From assembly GCF_964019755.1 (NCBI RefSeq), contig NZ_OZ026469.1, forward strand, positions 372,001-436,000: 64,000 bases of DNA, given 5' to 3'. Of this stretch, positions 40,034-51,870 are shown in pieces; positions within the stretch are counted from its first letter, which is position 1; each line of letters starts with the position of its first letter. The translations under genes and the position numbers were made by a program. The stretch is from Spiroplasma endosymbiont of Polydrusus cervinus (GTDB taxonomy: Bacteria; Bacillota_I; Bacilli_A; Mycoplasmatales; Mycoplasmataceae). The notes beneath the pieces are model-generated. The model did no database searches and was not told where the DNA came from. It saw nothing but the letters and a program-made list of their open reading frames with translations.

Positions 40034-40744
40034 ATGAAAATATCTGTTTTGAAAAAGTATCAAAAATTTATTAATATTTTCTTTATTATTTTTATTGGTT
40101 ATATTTTATTTTCATCATCTTTTTCAATTATTAATATTGCTGATAATTATAGTTTTGTAAATATTACATTAAATTTATTTTATCTTGTTTGAACTAGTTT
40201 TATTTTTCTTTTTTGTATGGGAATTTTAGTTAATTTTAAGCAAATGAAAAAAACAACAATCTCAGCCTGAAAATTAATTTTATTTTCTAATTGACAAATT
40301 ATTATTTTATGATTTTGTAATATTCTCTTAATTTCATATATCTTGTTTTTTAGTCATACTTCAATAATTTCTCAATTGCAAAATATAATTGTATATAAAG
40401 CAATATATTCTTTTTTAGTTATTTTATGTTATGTTTTTTATGCAATTTTTACAATTGGTTTTATCACCATGTTAATATTATTTCGTTTATATATTGGTTA
40501 TTTAAAAAAGATTAATGATGTCATTGCTTTTAGCTATTATATGTTTAGTAAAAGCACTTTTACTAATATTGTGTTTTGACTACACCATCAGTTAACAATT
40601 TCAATTTTAGCCATAATTTGTCGAAATTTTAAATTCAACCAATGATTTATTGAAATAACTAGTATTATTGATAATCTTCGCAAAACAGAATTGTTAACAC
40701 AATTTAAGAAACAAACAACCCCACCCAATTTTATTTTTAACTAA
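40034..40744 (+). CDS. four-to-five-helix membrane protein, unknown
   Basis: 236 aa, starting MKISVLKKYQKFINIFFIIF; many Trp from TGA. Hydrophobic segments near residues 12-33, 52-72, 90-115, 125-155 and 185-205. SD GAAGGTGATG. The cytoplasmic tail is short and polar (NLRKTELLTQFKK). No motif recognised. It lies 42 bp before the giant permease and may be co-transcribed with it. Confidence 0.7.
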
Positions 40745-40785
40745 ATTCAAATAATAATAAGAAAGAAAAGAAAGAGGGTGGAAAA

Positions 40786-43700
40786 ATGCCAGGTTTTAAG
40801 TTATTATTTAAAAACAATTTCAAAAACACGGTTAAAAATAAAATTCAATTTATTGGCTTAGTTGTCTTAGTATTTTTAACTAGTTTTATTTTTACAATTA
40901 TTGAAGTTTCAAAACAACGAGTAGATAATAACTACAATAGTTTTATTTCTGAGCAACAAAGTAATCAACATGATTTTGTTGTTAGTTTTAGTGAAACTAC
41001 TTATGTTAAAAATCCAAATGTAAAACCCGACCAGTTTGAAAAAATTACCGATAATGCCTTACGCCAAAATGCAATGTTGGAATTTATTAAACAAAAATTA
41101 AGTAATCAAAAAGAAAACTTTAACTATAATCGTGTTGAGGCACGAACATTTACCTTAGGGAATAATAAAATTATTAAAGCAGTAACATTAAATTCTTCTC
41201 AAGAAATTGATAAGTTTATTGTAGCGAATGGACTACCATTGAGTTTTTATATGCAATATTTATCATCAATTAGGCAAGAAACAATGCATTGAATTTATTT
41301 AACTTCCGAGTTTGCGCGAAAAAATAAGATTAAAATTAATGATATTGTGCGATTACAACCGGATCGATATGGAACTACCATTAAAGTTGTCGATAGTGAA
41401 TTGGAAAATGTTGATTTAAGTTCATATCAAAAAGAAGATATTAATAAATGATTGCCACATTCCCCTTATACAAAAGAAAATTGATTTCGCGTAGTCGGTT
41501 TTGGCCAATCAGCGGATTATGTTACCCCAATTATTGATGCATCGCATCCATTTCCAAATATGCGAGACGAAGGGATTGCTTATTTAGATCCACGGTTATT
41601 TGGTTTAGTTGAGGAAACGGTGGAAGACACAGATGGTAACCAATATCTGGTAACAAAGTTAGATTTAGCAAAACAAGTTTTAATTCCGGAAAGTCAATTA
41701 GAACGAGAAGTTTATTATGTTGGAAAATTCCAACAAACAAAAGTTGATCAAACTCGCAGTGTCTATAGTAAAATAATAAATAATTATTTAAATAGTGATC
41801 AAGGTGAGCACATTGGTTTACAAGGTTATTATGTGAAAACATTATCAACGGGAATTCCCACTGCTACTTTTCGAACTGATAATAGTTATGAGTTTGCGAA
41901 GCGAATCACATACTTTACTTCAACATTAAATGCTTTTATTAGTGCTTCGTATATTTTAATTACCATTTTATTAATTATTTCATTTTTTGTCTTAATTTTA
42001 GTTGTTCGTCGGCAAATTGATGCAACCGGACCCCAAAATGGTTTATTACGAGCATTGGGATATCGTCGTCGTGTTTTAACCCTTAGTTATATTTCCTATC
42101 CATTAATGATTGCTTTGATTGGTGGAATCGTTGGTTATGGAACCGGAATTAGTGGTCAATTTACTGTTAAATATTTATTTGGTTCTTATTTTAATCTACC
42201 ATATGGTAATTTTGTGTTTGCTCCGTTAGCATTAGTAACTTGTGTCTTATTTATTTTTGCCTTGTTAACTTGTGTAACAATGATTAGTGGCACAATTATG
42301 ATGGTTTCACGAACACCATTACAATTGATTCGAAAAGAAAAAACAGTGTTAAATGGCCGTTTTAAAAAAGTTGTTTATAAAATGTTTGCAATTCGAAAAA
42401 CATTTGATGCTCTTTTTCAAGCAGTTCAATTATCTAATTCAATCGGAAAAATGGTTGGAGTATCATTAACAATGATTATTAGTACCATAATGATTACGAT
42501 GTCGACATCAATTCCAATTATTTTACAGAATAATATTCGTTATTCATATGAAGGTGATAATTATCAAACATTAGTTGAATACAATAGTCCAGTTTATAAT
42601 TTACCAACAACTTTTTTAAAGACATATGATCCAACGCAAAAACCATGAGATAGTAATAATAGTTTGCTAGCTAATACAAATATGACTAAAGATAGTAACC
42701 AATATTTGCTTGATTTAGTAACAGGGCAAATTAACCCAGAAAATTTTGCTCCAACATATCAAGCAGAAGATATGCGTTCGTTATTATATCGTAATATTTC
42801 AAAAGAATTTTTGCAAAGTAATAAATTAACTTCAAGTCAGTCTGGTTTAGCAAAAGCAATTTGTACGACAACATGAAGTGATTATAATGATTTTTCTGTA
42901 AATCTTTTAACAAAACCAACAATTGAAGAATATTTGTGAACAACAGAAACTGCTCGTGAGCATATTAATGCTTTAGAAAAATATCGTTTATTTTATTGAA
43001 AATATCGCGAAACAGTTGGTCTAAATATTAAACGAGAACCGTATTTTGATGCAAGGGGTAATTTAAATTTAGATGATAAAAATGCGCAGTTAAAAGATAA
43101 TATTTTTACGCAAAGTGATTATCAACGCAATTTTGGTCAAGGAGGACCATCAATTATCTTAGCAAATAATCATTTTCGTCCTGCATTAGAGCAACCATTG
43201 TCAGAATCTTTTTATGATGTCTTTTCAGCAACTGGAAATGAGTTTAATACGCGGTTAAAAAAACCAATGTATGATTTGTACAATTGAATTTATGCTTATT
43301 TTTTTGAAAATGTTAATCAATGTTTTATTCAAGGAGTGTATTCACGTTTACCACAAACAGTTCGCATAAAAATGAAAGAAACCTTTAATCAACAGAACAG
43401 TAATTTCAATTTAGGCTTTGGCGTTGTTCCATTTAATCCCTTAACAGATGATCGGGGAACAATGATTCATGCCGAAACAAATGGGATTAAATTTGAAATT
43501 TATGGAATTAATAAAACCTTTAAAGATCAAGCATTAATTAATAAAGATCAAGAACGTTTAAACGAAAAATTATTTGCTCCAAGTGACAATATTATTTTAA
43601 ATAAAACTTTAGCGAAGCTGTTAAATGTTGCAGTTGGCGATCAAATTGATCCTAATCTGACTCGGAAAGCCTTAGTTGCGGCGGACCAGAAAGTTACCAC

Positions 43701-44880
43701 AGATCAAATTTTACAAAGTTGAGATGCTAGTGATGTTACTGACTATGATGCGAAAGCACAAGGCCATGTTGGGAAATTAATGTTTAATGGTGATAATAAA
43801 TATAAAAATAAGGTTTTAAAAAATGTAGATAGTGAAAATGTCTTAGAAAGTAAACTTGATGCGCTTGATCCTAATTTTACCCAACCAACAATTTTAAATG
43901 ATAAAATTATTAACGGTAGTTATCGGGTAAGTAATCAAAATTATAATCAATCATTTACGATTGTTGGAATTACTAATCAATATGGTTCACCACGGGCTTG
44001 AATTAATGAAAATCGCGCGCAAAAATTATTAGAATATGATAAAACACGAAACTATTTATTACGCTTATTTTTAAAGGAATGAACAGATTCTTTTATCAAG
44101 AATAATTTATCTGAGGAAAATAAAAAAAGTTTAGCCTTATTAGAGGATTTTATTAGAGCTCATCCTGGTAAACCAGATGAAAATGATTTATGAAAAAAAT
44201 TTGTTGCTTACTGAACAGCACAACAAAGCGCAATTGATTGAATTGCAGTGTTTGAAAATACATATCCAATTTTTAATTATAAAATTTCGAATAGTGCTAA
44301 AATTGATGATATTGAGATCGGATTAGGAACAAGTCAATTATTTGGTGACTATAGTTTTTATGGCTTAAATGGGGGCATTAGAAACGATATTGCTTATCCA
44401 CCATACGCAAATAGTCCTTTTAGTAGCTTAATCCCAATTACACAGGCTCAAGCAATTTTAGGTAATATTTCAAAAGCCATTAATGATATTGTTTTCTTTA
44501 TTATTGGAATTTCTTTTGTCCTAAGTTTTATGATTATTATTTTAACAAGTAATATTGTTATTGCAGAGAATCAGACAATTATTGCAACAATGAAAGTATT
44601 AGGGTATCGTAACCGGTATATTACAAAACTAGTTATTGGAATGTATATTCCGATTATTGTAATAATGACCATTGCCGGATTTGGTTTTGGATGGCTATCC
44701 TTAATTATTTCAAACATGATTTTAATTCGGATTGGCATTGTTTTACCACTATTTATCAATATTATTATTCCAATTATTGCAATTGGTAGTGGGTTATTAC
44801 TATACTTTATTGCATATTTAATTAGCTGGTTTAATATGAACTGGATTAATCCATTAATTGCAATTATAAATGCGGATTAG
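40786..44880 (+). CDS. giant FtsX-like ABC transporter permease
   Basis: 1364 aa with about 20 TGA Trp codons. One membrane segment near residue 20 (FIGLVVLVFLTSFIFTI), a large outside domain, then a membrane block near 385-520 with an FtsX core (ITILLIISFFVLILVVRRQI; NGLLRALGYRRRVLTLSYIS). A short segment near 560, a second large outside domain (about 590-1220), and a second FtsX core near 1235-1360 (TIIATMKVLGYRNRYITKLV) follow. This layout matches mollicute MacB/FtsX-type permeases that move lipoproteins or peptides. SD AAAGAGGGTGG. No ATPase gene is adjacent; a lipoprotein follows after 11 nt, probably a partner. Confidence 0.85.
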
Positions 44881-44891
44881 GAGGAAATAAA

Positions 44892-45851
44892 ATGACGAAA
44901 TTATTAGCAGTGATGGGAATTGGTCTCGTAACATTTGGACCAACAATGGCATTAGTTAGTTGTAATAAAAATGATAATTGAAATATTATTCCAGTTGATC
45001 CGCCGATATTACCTGTTGAAGTAAGGGGTTTTGCAGGAATTAATTTTAAAACATTTAATCCGCAGAATAATAAACAAACAATTCCAGATCTATTAGATCA
45101 GTTAGCACAATTGTTTATAGGAACACAATGAAAATTTGAACAATTAACAAAAAATTATAAATTTAATAATCAAACAAAACCAGTTGCACAAATTGATTTA
45201 TATCGTAATGGGCAATATGAATTAAATTTTAATGATGGAACAAATGCCAATACCATTAAAATTAATAAAACAGTAATGACTTCAAATCATCTTACTGATA
45301 AAGTAAAAAGTACTGATTTAGGGAAAATTACTGATGCTCGTCCCAAAACAATTTTAATTGCCATTATTTTTAACAATATGCAACTTATTTCAGAATTAGA
45401 TAAGTTTGGTGAGTTTTTTATTGGAGAACAAGTGCCAGAGATTTGAAATGAACAGATTGAAACAGTCGCTAACATTGAAATTAATGCTGATCAAACGGCG
45501 GCAACTTTAAAGACAGGCAAAGATACTTGGTCCAAAGATGATAATCCAGCAACAGATTATTATGGTTCAGTTAATGTTCGTTTTTCAGTTGTAACTCCGC
45601 CACCCCCAGCAGTAAAAGAAGATTTAGGGAAAATGGAGTTAAAAACAAGTTTAGGAAAATTACCAAAAGTGACAATTTTAGAAGTAATGATGATGTTCAT
45701 TAGTGTTAACTTTATTAGTCAGTTAGATCGGTTAAGTGCTTTGTTAAATGATTTATATTTAGATATTAACCCCGACCAAAAAAGGGGAAGAATTACGACA
45801 TATGCTAAATCAGATTATTATACTGGTGAAGTTAACATAACTTTTAGTTAA
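44892..45851 (+). CDS. lipoprotein linked to FtsX-like permease
   Basis: 319 aa. Signal peptide MTKLLAVMGIGLVTFGPTMA with lipobox LVSC at about residue 24. SD TAGGAGG (the TAG is the stop of the permease gene). Mature part with DQLAQLFIGTQWKFEQLTKN and NDGTNANTIKINKTVM, and a Pro-rich linker (VVTPPPPAVKEDLGKM) followed by a C-terminal region starting LKTSLGKLPKVTILEVMMMF. It looks like a two-domain exported protein working with the permease upstream. Function unknown. Confidence 0.8.
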
Positions 45852-45858
45852 TTTTTAC

Positions 45859-45938
45859 TGTAAATTGTAAATGCTAAATCATAAAAAGTTAACTAAGTTA
45901 ATAGTTAACTTTTTATGATTTAGCATTTACAATTTACA
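45859..45938. repeat. full 80-bp palindromic repeat
   Basis: Inverted repeat with arms TGTAAATTGTAAATGCTAAA and complement, downstream of the lipoprotein, directly joined to IS30-type debris. Confidence 0.85.
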
Positions 45939-46720
45939 AATTCATTATCTTTTAATTTTTCCAAATTTACTCTTTCATTAAAATCTAATCTTTCATATTT
46001 TTTCACACTTTACCTCCTAAAATATTTAAAATGTTATAATTATTGCACATAAATTATAATATTTTAAATATTTTAGGAGGTAAAGTGTGAAAAAATATGA
46101 AAGATTAGATTTTAATGAAAGAGTAAATTTGGAAAAATTAAAAGATAATGAATTATTTAAAAAGGAAAATGGAATAATTAATATTCGAAAAACTGCTAAG
46201 CAAATGAATAGAGATTATAGAACTATTTGGCAAGAATTAAATATATTTGATAATATTAATGATTATAATGCTGCAAAAGCACAAAGAAATACATGATAAA
46301 AATAAAAAACAATAGAAAAACATTTTAAAATAAGAGTTTATTTTTGTGATCTTGGTAAATCTCGCCAGAAAGCATTAGTAGAAAGAATAAATAGAGATAT
46401 AAAGCGTTGATTTGGGTTAAAATGAGCCATTAATTAATATTCGTAGTAGATTAAAATCTATTTTAGATATATTAAATAATACAATTAGACCTTGCTTGGA
46501 AAATTTTACATCAAGACAATATTTTAAAAAAATTTTTTTAAATTAAATTAGTGTTTGTTAAGATTAGTAAAATTTATTTTTTGTTGTGTTTAATTTTATA
46601 ATTTTAAAAATAAATATTAAAAACAATATTTTTAATTTACTATTTTTTGTGATTATTGTTTTTTATTTTTAATTTGTTATAATTTTATTAATTTTTTATG
46701 ATTTAGTTTTACAGTATACA
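45936..46720 (+). pseudogene. IS30-type element remnant (copy a), inverted 5' duplication
   Basis: The plus strand from 46087 reads a GTG-started MKKYERLDFNERVNLEKLKD, the transposase N-terminus, with SD AGGAGGTAAAG, ending early (RNTW then TAA). After 46310 the sequence jumps to the C-terminal part (KHFKIRVYFCDLGK, VERINRDIKRW), so the DDE core is deleted. To the left, 45936-46010 carries the same N-terminus on the minus strand, joined through the hairpin 46016-46083, giving a head-to-head duplication. The right end (46614-46720) is the palindrome arm, with TGTTATAAT facing plsX. Confidence 0.85.
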
Positions 46721-46743
46721 TTAAAGAATTAGGAGAGTTAATT

Positions 46744-47748
46744 ATGAGTAAAATTGCAATTGATATGATGGGAACTGATTTAGGTATTACACCGATTATC
46801 GGAGCTTTAAAAGTTTTTATGAAAAAATATCAAGATGTTACTTTTATCTTAATCGGAAATGAAAAAGAGCTTAAAATTGCTGCTGAAGGAGCAAAATTAG
46901 ATAATACTAAATATGAAATTTTTGCTACAACAGAAATAATTGCTATGACAGAAGGAATGATGGAAGTTCGGCGTAAACCAGATAGTTCAATGGTTCGGGG
47001 AGCGGAATTATTACGTGATCAAAAAGTGGATGCTTTGGTTTCAGGTGGTTCAACGGCTGCTTTTTTAGCCGCATGTCATTTTCTTGTGGGCGAAATTCCT
47101 AGTGTTTCTCGGTCAGCTTTTATGCCTTTTATTCCAACCGTTAAAAAAGGAAAGTCGGTTTTAATGTTAGATGTTGGGGCTAATTTAGAAAATGATGCCC
47201 AAGATCTTGTTAATTTTGCAATTATGGCCAGTATTTATGCTCAAGAAATTATGCATAATCCAACACCAACTGTTGCAATGTTAAACATTGGCGAAGAAAC
47301 AACAAAAGGGAAAGATTATCATAAAGAAGCTTATAAATTATTAACAAATAATAATAAAGTTTTTTTTAAGGGGAATATTGAACCACGTGATATTACTAGT
47401 GATGTTGTTGATATCATTATAACAGATGGTTTTACTGGTAATATTGCTTTAAAAACATTAGAGGGAATGGCTAAAAATTTAATGGGTGTAATTAAATACG
47501 AGTTAACAAAGAACTTTTATCGAAAATTAAAAACACTATCGTTGCGAAAAGTTTTTGGCTGTATGCGCCAAACCTTTGATTATCGAAATAATGCAGCAGC
47601 ATTAGTCATCGGTTTAAAGACAATTGCTGTTAAAACCCATGGTAGTAGTGATGAAAAATCATGAATTAGTACTTTAGAATTAACTCGTAATGCAGTTGTT
47701 AATGATTTTGTTCAAAAAATGACAGCAAAATTGTTAAAGGGGGATTAA
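46744..47748 (+). CDS. plsX: phosphate acyltransferase PlsX
   Basis: Makes acyl-phosphate for phospholipid synthesis; 334 aa. Starts MSKIAIDMMGTDLGITPIIG; then VRRKPDSSMVRGAELLRDQK, SGGSTAAFLAACHFLVGEI, LMLDVGANLENDAQDLVNFA, and TDGFTGNIALKTLEGMAKNL. RBS AGGAGAG. It is followed by rnc after 7 nt, the common plsX-rnc order. The IS30-type right end 24 bp upstream is the likely promoter source. Confidence 0.95.
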
Positions 47749-47755
47749 TGATACG

Positions 47756-48502
47756 ATGCAGTTTGTAAATAAACAGCCACAACAACTTTTTCATGAATTA
47801 AAAGCTTTTTTTGAACAGTATCATATTTTTATTAAAAAACAACAATATTATTTAGAAGCCTTAACACATAACTCTTATGCCAATGAGCATAATTTGACTT
47901 ATACTTATCAACGAATGGAATTTTTGGGGGATGCTATTTTAGCGAAAGAAATTTCCTTATATTTATTTTTAAGTTTCCCTGATAAAAATGAAGGCGAAAT
48001 TACTAATTTACGTAGTAAAATTGTGCGGGAAGGAACTTTAGCAGAATTAGTGTGCCGGATGAATTGAGCACCCTTTTTATTATTAGGAAAAGGAGAAATT
48101 AAAACAAAAGGGTATGAAAAAAACCGGATTTTAGCCGATATTTATGAATCAATGCTGGCCGCCTTATATCTTGATTTGGGGGAAGAAACTGTCCGAACCT
48201 TTATTAATAATACTCTTATTCACATGGTTTCTAATCCTGGTTTTTTTGACCAAATTCGCGATTATAAAACTGAATTACAGGAATTTTTACAAGCTGGTGA
48301 TGCCCGCACATTAGAATATAAGTTAGTTAAAGAATCGCCACCATTGGAAGGCAACCGCGTTTTATATACTGTTATTGTTGAAATTGGCGGTATTCGGTAT
48401 GGCGAAGGGTGCGGCTATACGCACAAGGAAGCCGAGCAATTGGCCGCCCGCAATGCCGTACAAAAGTTAGCAAAGAAACCAGAATATCATTTTGATAAAT
48501 AA
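47756..48502 (+). CDS. rnc: ribonuclease III
   Basis: Cuts double-stranded RNA, including rRNA precursors; 248 aa. RNase III domain with EALTHNSYANEHN, the signature QRMEFLGDAILAKEISLYLF, then ADIYESMLAALYLDLG. C-terminal double-stranded RNA-binding domain: DYKTELQEFLQAGDARTLEY and GEGCGYTHKEAEQLAARNA. ATG 47756 lies 7 nt after the plsX stop; its SD GGGGGAT is inside plsX. In many mollicutes smc follows; here IS debris follows. Confidence 0.96.
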
Positions 48503-48511
48503 TTTACAATT

Positions 48512-48645
48512 TTCAATTAACTTTCAATTACTTCCAGTTGGTGGTTGTTGTGGTTTGGGTTCTGATTTATTACTCGCCGTTTTCACTATTATTTGGTTTT
48601 TCGCAACTAATTAATGATGTTGTACTTGTTGCTGTTAATCCGATT
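48512..48645 (-). pseudogene. lipoprotein signal-peptide fragment (third copy)
   Basis: On the minus strand the same ILGAIGLTATSTTSLISCEK sequence as at 98-240, with the CGAGTAAT variant of the left-edge copy. It abuts the IS30-type copy b in the same arrangement but inverted with respect to the other two copies. The 36-aa ORF that accompanies the other copies is absent. Confidence 0.7.
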
Positions 48646-49882
48646 GCTCCTAAAATATTTAAAATGTTATAATTATTGCACATAAATTATAACATTTTAA
48701 ATATTTTAGGAGGTAAAGTGTGAAAAAATATGAAAGATTAGATTTTAATGAAAGAGTAAATTTGGAAAAATTAAAAGATAATGAATTATTTAAAAAGGAA
48801 AATGGAACAATTAATATTTGAAAAATTGCTAAGCAAATGAATAGAGATTATAGAACTATTTGGCAAGAGTTAAATATATTTGATAATATTAATGATTATA
48901 ATGCTGCAAAAGCACAAAGAAATACATGATAAAAATAAAAAACAATGTCGTAAATATTCAATGTTAAATTCACAAGAATTAAGTCATTTTTCTAATGAAT
49001 ATAATAATTTTGGTCGTTCGCCACAAAATATTATTACTTCGTATGAATTACAATATAATGTAAAATTTGGTGTATGTTTAAAATAATGTATAAATATATT
49101 AAATTAGGTTATTTTAATTTAAAAAAAGAAATGTTATATTTTAAAAATAAAAAAAGAAAAACAAAAAATGAGGAACAAAATGATAATCGTGGAAAATTAC
49201 TTAATATTAGAGATTATAAGCAATTTTTAAATAATTATGGAAATGATTTAAGTTTTAGTCGAATTTGAGAAATGGATACTCTTGATTGTGGTAATTTTTA
49301 TTTGTTAGTTTTAGTAAATTGTAAATCAAAAATACTTTTTTATCATATTTTATTTAGTAAAAAGGCAAGTATTGTATTAACAATTTTAATGAAAATGATT
49401 AAACAAATTGGTATTAGTAAATTTAGTTGTATTTTAACCGATAGAGGAAAAGAATTTTATAGATGAAAAACAATAGAAAAACATTTTAAAATAAGAGTTT
49501 ATTTTTGTGATCTTGGTAAACCTCGTCAGAAAGCATTAGTAGAAAGAATAAATAGAGATATAAGGCGTTGATTTGGGTTAAAATGAGCCATTAATTAATA
49601 TTCGTAGTAGATTAAAATCTATTTTAGATATATTAAATACCAGAATTAGAGACCTTGCTTGGAAAATTTTACATCAAGAAAATATTTTAAAAAAATTTTT
49701 TTAAATTAAATTAGTGTTTGTTAAGATTAGTAAAATTTATTTTTTGTTGTTTTTAATTTTATAATTTTAAAAATAAATATTAAAAACAATATTTTTAATT
49801 TACTATTTTTTGTGATTATTGTTTTTTATTTTTAATTTGTTATAATTTTATTAACTTTTTATGATTTAGTTTTACAGTATAC
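48641..49882 (+). pseudogene. IS30-type (SpV1 ORF3-like) element, copy b
   Basis: The least truncated copy. Left end hairpin AAAATATTTAAAATGTTATA with complement, SD AGGAGGTAAAG, GTG start at 48720. The transposase is in pieces: MKKYERLDFNERVNLEKLKD to KAQRNTW; CRKYSMLNSQELSHFSNEYN; FSRIWEMDTLDCGNFYLLVL; FSCILTDRGKEFYRWKTIEK; VERINRDIRRWFGLKWAIN. DDE residues lie in MDTLD, TDRGKEF and VERINRD. At least three frameshifts break it. The right end is the palindrome arm ending GTATAC at 49882, with a promoter-like box facing the ABC operon. Confidence 0.88.
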
Positions 49883-50027
49883 AAAAGAAATTTTAAAAAT
49901 GGAACTAAAATTAAAAAAAGCAAATAGAGAAAGATAAAATATATTTTTTATTTACTTAAAAAATTTAATTTATTGTTTTTATGTTAAAATTATTATAATT
50001 TATAAAAAATAGATAGGAATTAAAGAT

Positions 50028-50933
50028 ATGGAAATAATATCATTAAAAAATATGACGAAGAAATATAGCCCTAATATTGGTTGTTTTGATATTAATATAA
50101 CCGTTAAAAAACGAGAAGTTTATGGTTTTCTTGGACCCAATGGTGCTGGTAAAACAACTGTTATTCGCCAAATGATTGGATTTATTAAATCAGATAATGG
50201 AACAGGCACTATTTTAGGTTATGATGTGTGAAAAAATACTAAAAATATTATGAAAGATTTAGGCTATTTAGCTGGTGAAGTTAATTTACCAGAATATATG
50301 ACAGGAATTGGTTATTTAAAAACAATTTCTGAAATTAGAGGGAATATTGATTGAAAATATGTAGAAAAACTAATTGAATATTTTGATTTTGATCCTAAAC
50401 GGAAAATTAAAAAAATGTCAAAAGGAATGAAACAAAAAGTAGCTATAATTAGTGCTTTTATGCATAAGCCAAAAGTATTAATTTTAGATGAACCAACATC
50501 AGGATTAGACCCCTTAATGCAACAAAAATTTGATACATTAGTTAAAAATTCACAAAAAGAAGAGGCAACCGTTTTTATGAGTTCCCATGTTTTTAGTGAA
50601 ATTGATAATACTTGTGATAAAGTAGCAATTATTAAAAAAGGTAAAATTGTATCAGAAGCTAATATTAAAGAAGTTAAAAATAATGCTGATAAAATTTATG
50701 AAATAAAATTTATAAGTATTAATGATTATGATAATTTTATGAATAAAAAATGAAAAATAATTGATACTAATAAAGTAACAAAAATAATAAAAGTTGAAAT
50801 CAGCAACAATAGTATAAATAATTTTTTAAAAGAAATAACAGATTATCAGTTAGAATATTTTAAGGAATTACCATTTAATTTAGAACAACATTTTATTAAA
50901 TTTTATGAAAAAGAGGTAAATTTCAATGATTAA
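50028..50933 (+). CDS. ABC transporter ATP-binding protein
   Basis: 301 aa. Walker A GPNGAGKTTVIRQ near 37-45, signature SKGMKQK near 130, Walker B VLILDEPTSGLD near 148-159, H-loop SSHVF near 180. About 80 residues beyond the ATPase domain form a C-terminal extension. SD TAGGAAT. It overlaps the permease gene by 8 bp, so the two form an exporter of the drug/lantibiotic type (ABC-2 permease). Substrate unknown. Confidence 0.93.
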
Positions 50934-51798
50934 TTTTAAGTTTGTCAAATCACAGTTTAAAAATATAATTATTCCAATAATTATTTTCTTTGTTTTATTT
51001 TTTGTTCTTTTAATTCCTTCTTTGTTTTGTAGTGCATTTGCTCCAGCTAAATACATTTATAATGATAGTTATGGTTATGGTTCGCGAACCTCACTTTCTG
51101 CATCTCAAATATTACCATGAACTTTATATGGAATTCCTGCTTTTATATTAATTTTTAGTTTTGGAATTATTTTAATCCGTATTTTATTGGTTAAAGAAAT
51201 TGATCGTGGTTATATGGCATCCTGATTAACTACTCCAATGTCAAGAAATACCATTTTAAATTCAAAATTATTTGTTATTTTAAGTTCAATTTTAATTATA
51301 AATATTACACTGTTACTTTTACAATTAATTTTCTTCGCTGTAATACAACAGGATTTTAACAAACAAGTACTAGGAAATGTTGTATTAACAAGTTTTAGTT
51401 TTTTATTTTTGTCTTTATTATGAACATCAATTAATTTTGTCATTATGGTTTATTTAAATAGACCATCCGTTGCAATAACAGTTGTAGCTGGAATATCGAC
51501 TTTTTTTGTAATTTGTAATATTTTATTTAATTTATCATTAGTTATTGAACAATTAAAATTTTTTAAATTTATTCAATATTTAACAATTACATCATTTTTT
51601 AATGTTTCATTTGAGTTTGATGTTAATAATTTAACAAAAGAAATTTCAAATGATACTCCTGATGGTTATATTTATGCAACGTGAAAACAAATTAATGCTT
51701 TAAAATTTGCTTGACAATTGCCAATTATGTTGATTGGAGCATCGGGATTATTTGCTTTAGGAAATTGAATATTTATTAAAAAAAGTTTATCATTATAA
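50926..51798 (+). CDS. ABC-2 type permease
   Basis: 290 aa, starting MINFKFVKSQFKNIIIPIII; ATG overlaps the ATPase stop and has SD AAGAGG. Six membrane segments: near 15-37, 70-92, 125-150, 158-180, 188-212, and 260-285. Between segments 2 and 3 the LLVKEIDRGYMASWLTTPMS loop is the coupling-helix region typical of ABC-2 permeases. Pairs with the ATPase; no accessory gene follows. Confidence 0.85.
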
Positions 51799-51870
51799 TT
51801 TATTTTAAAAAATATAAATAATGTATATTTGTATAATATAAAACTAAATCATAAAAATGAGGGGGATATT

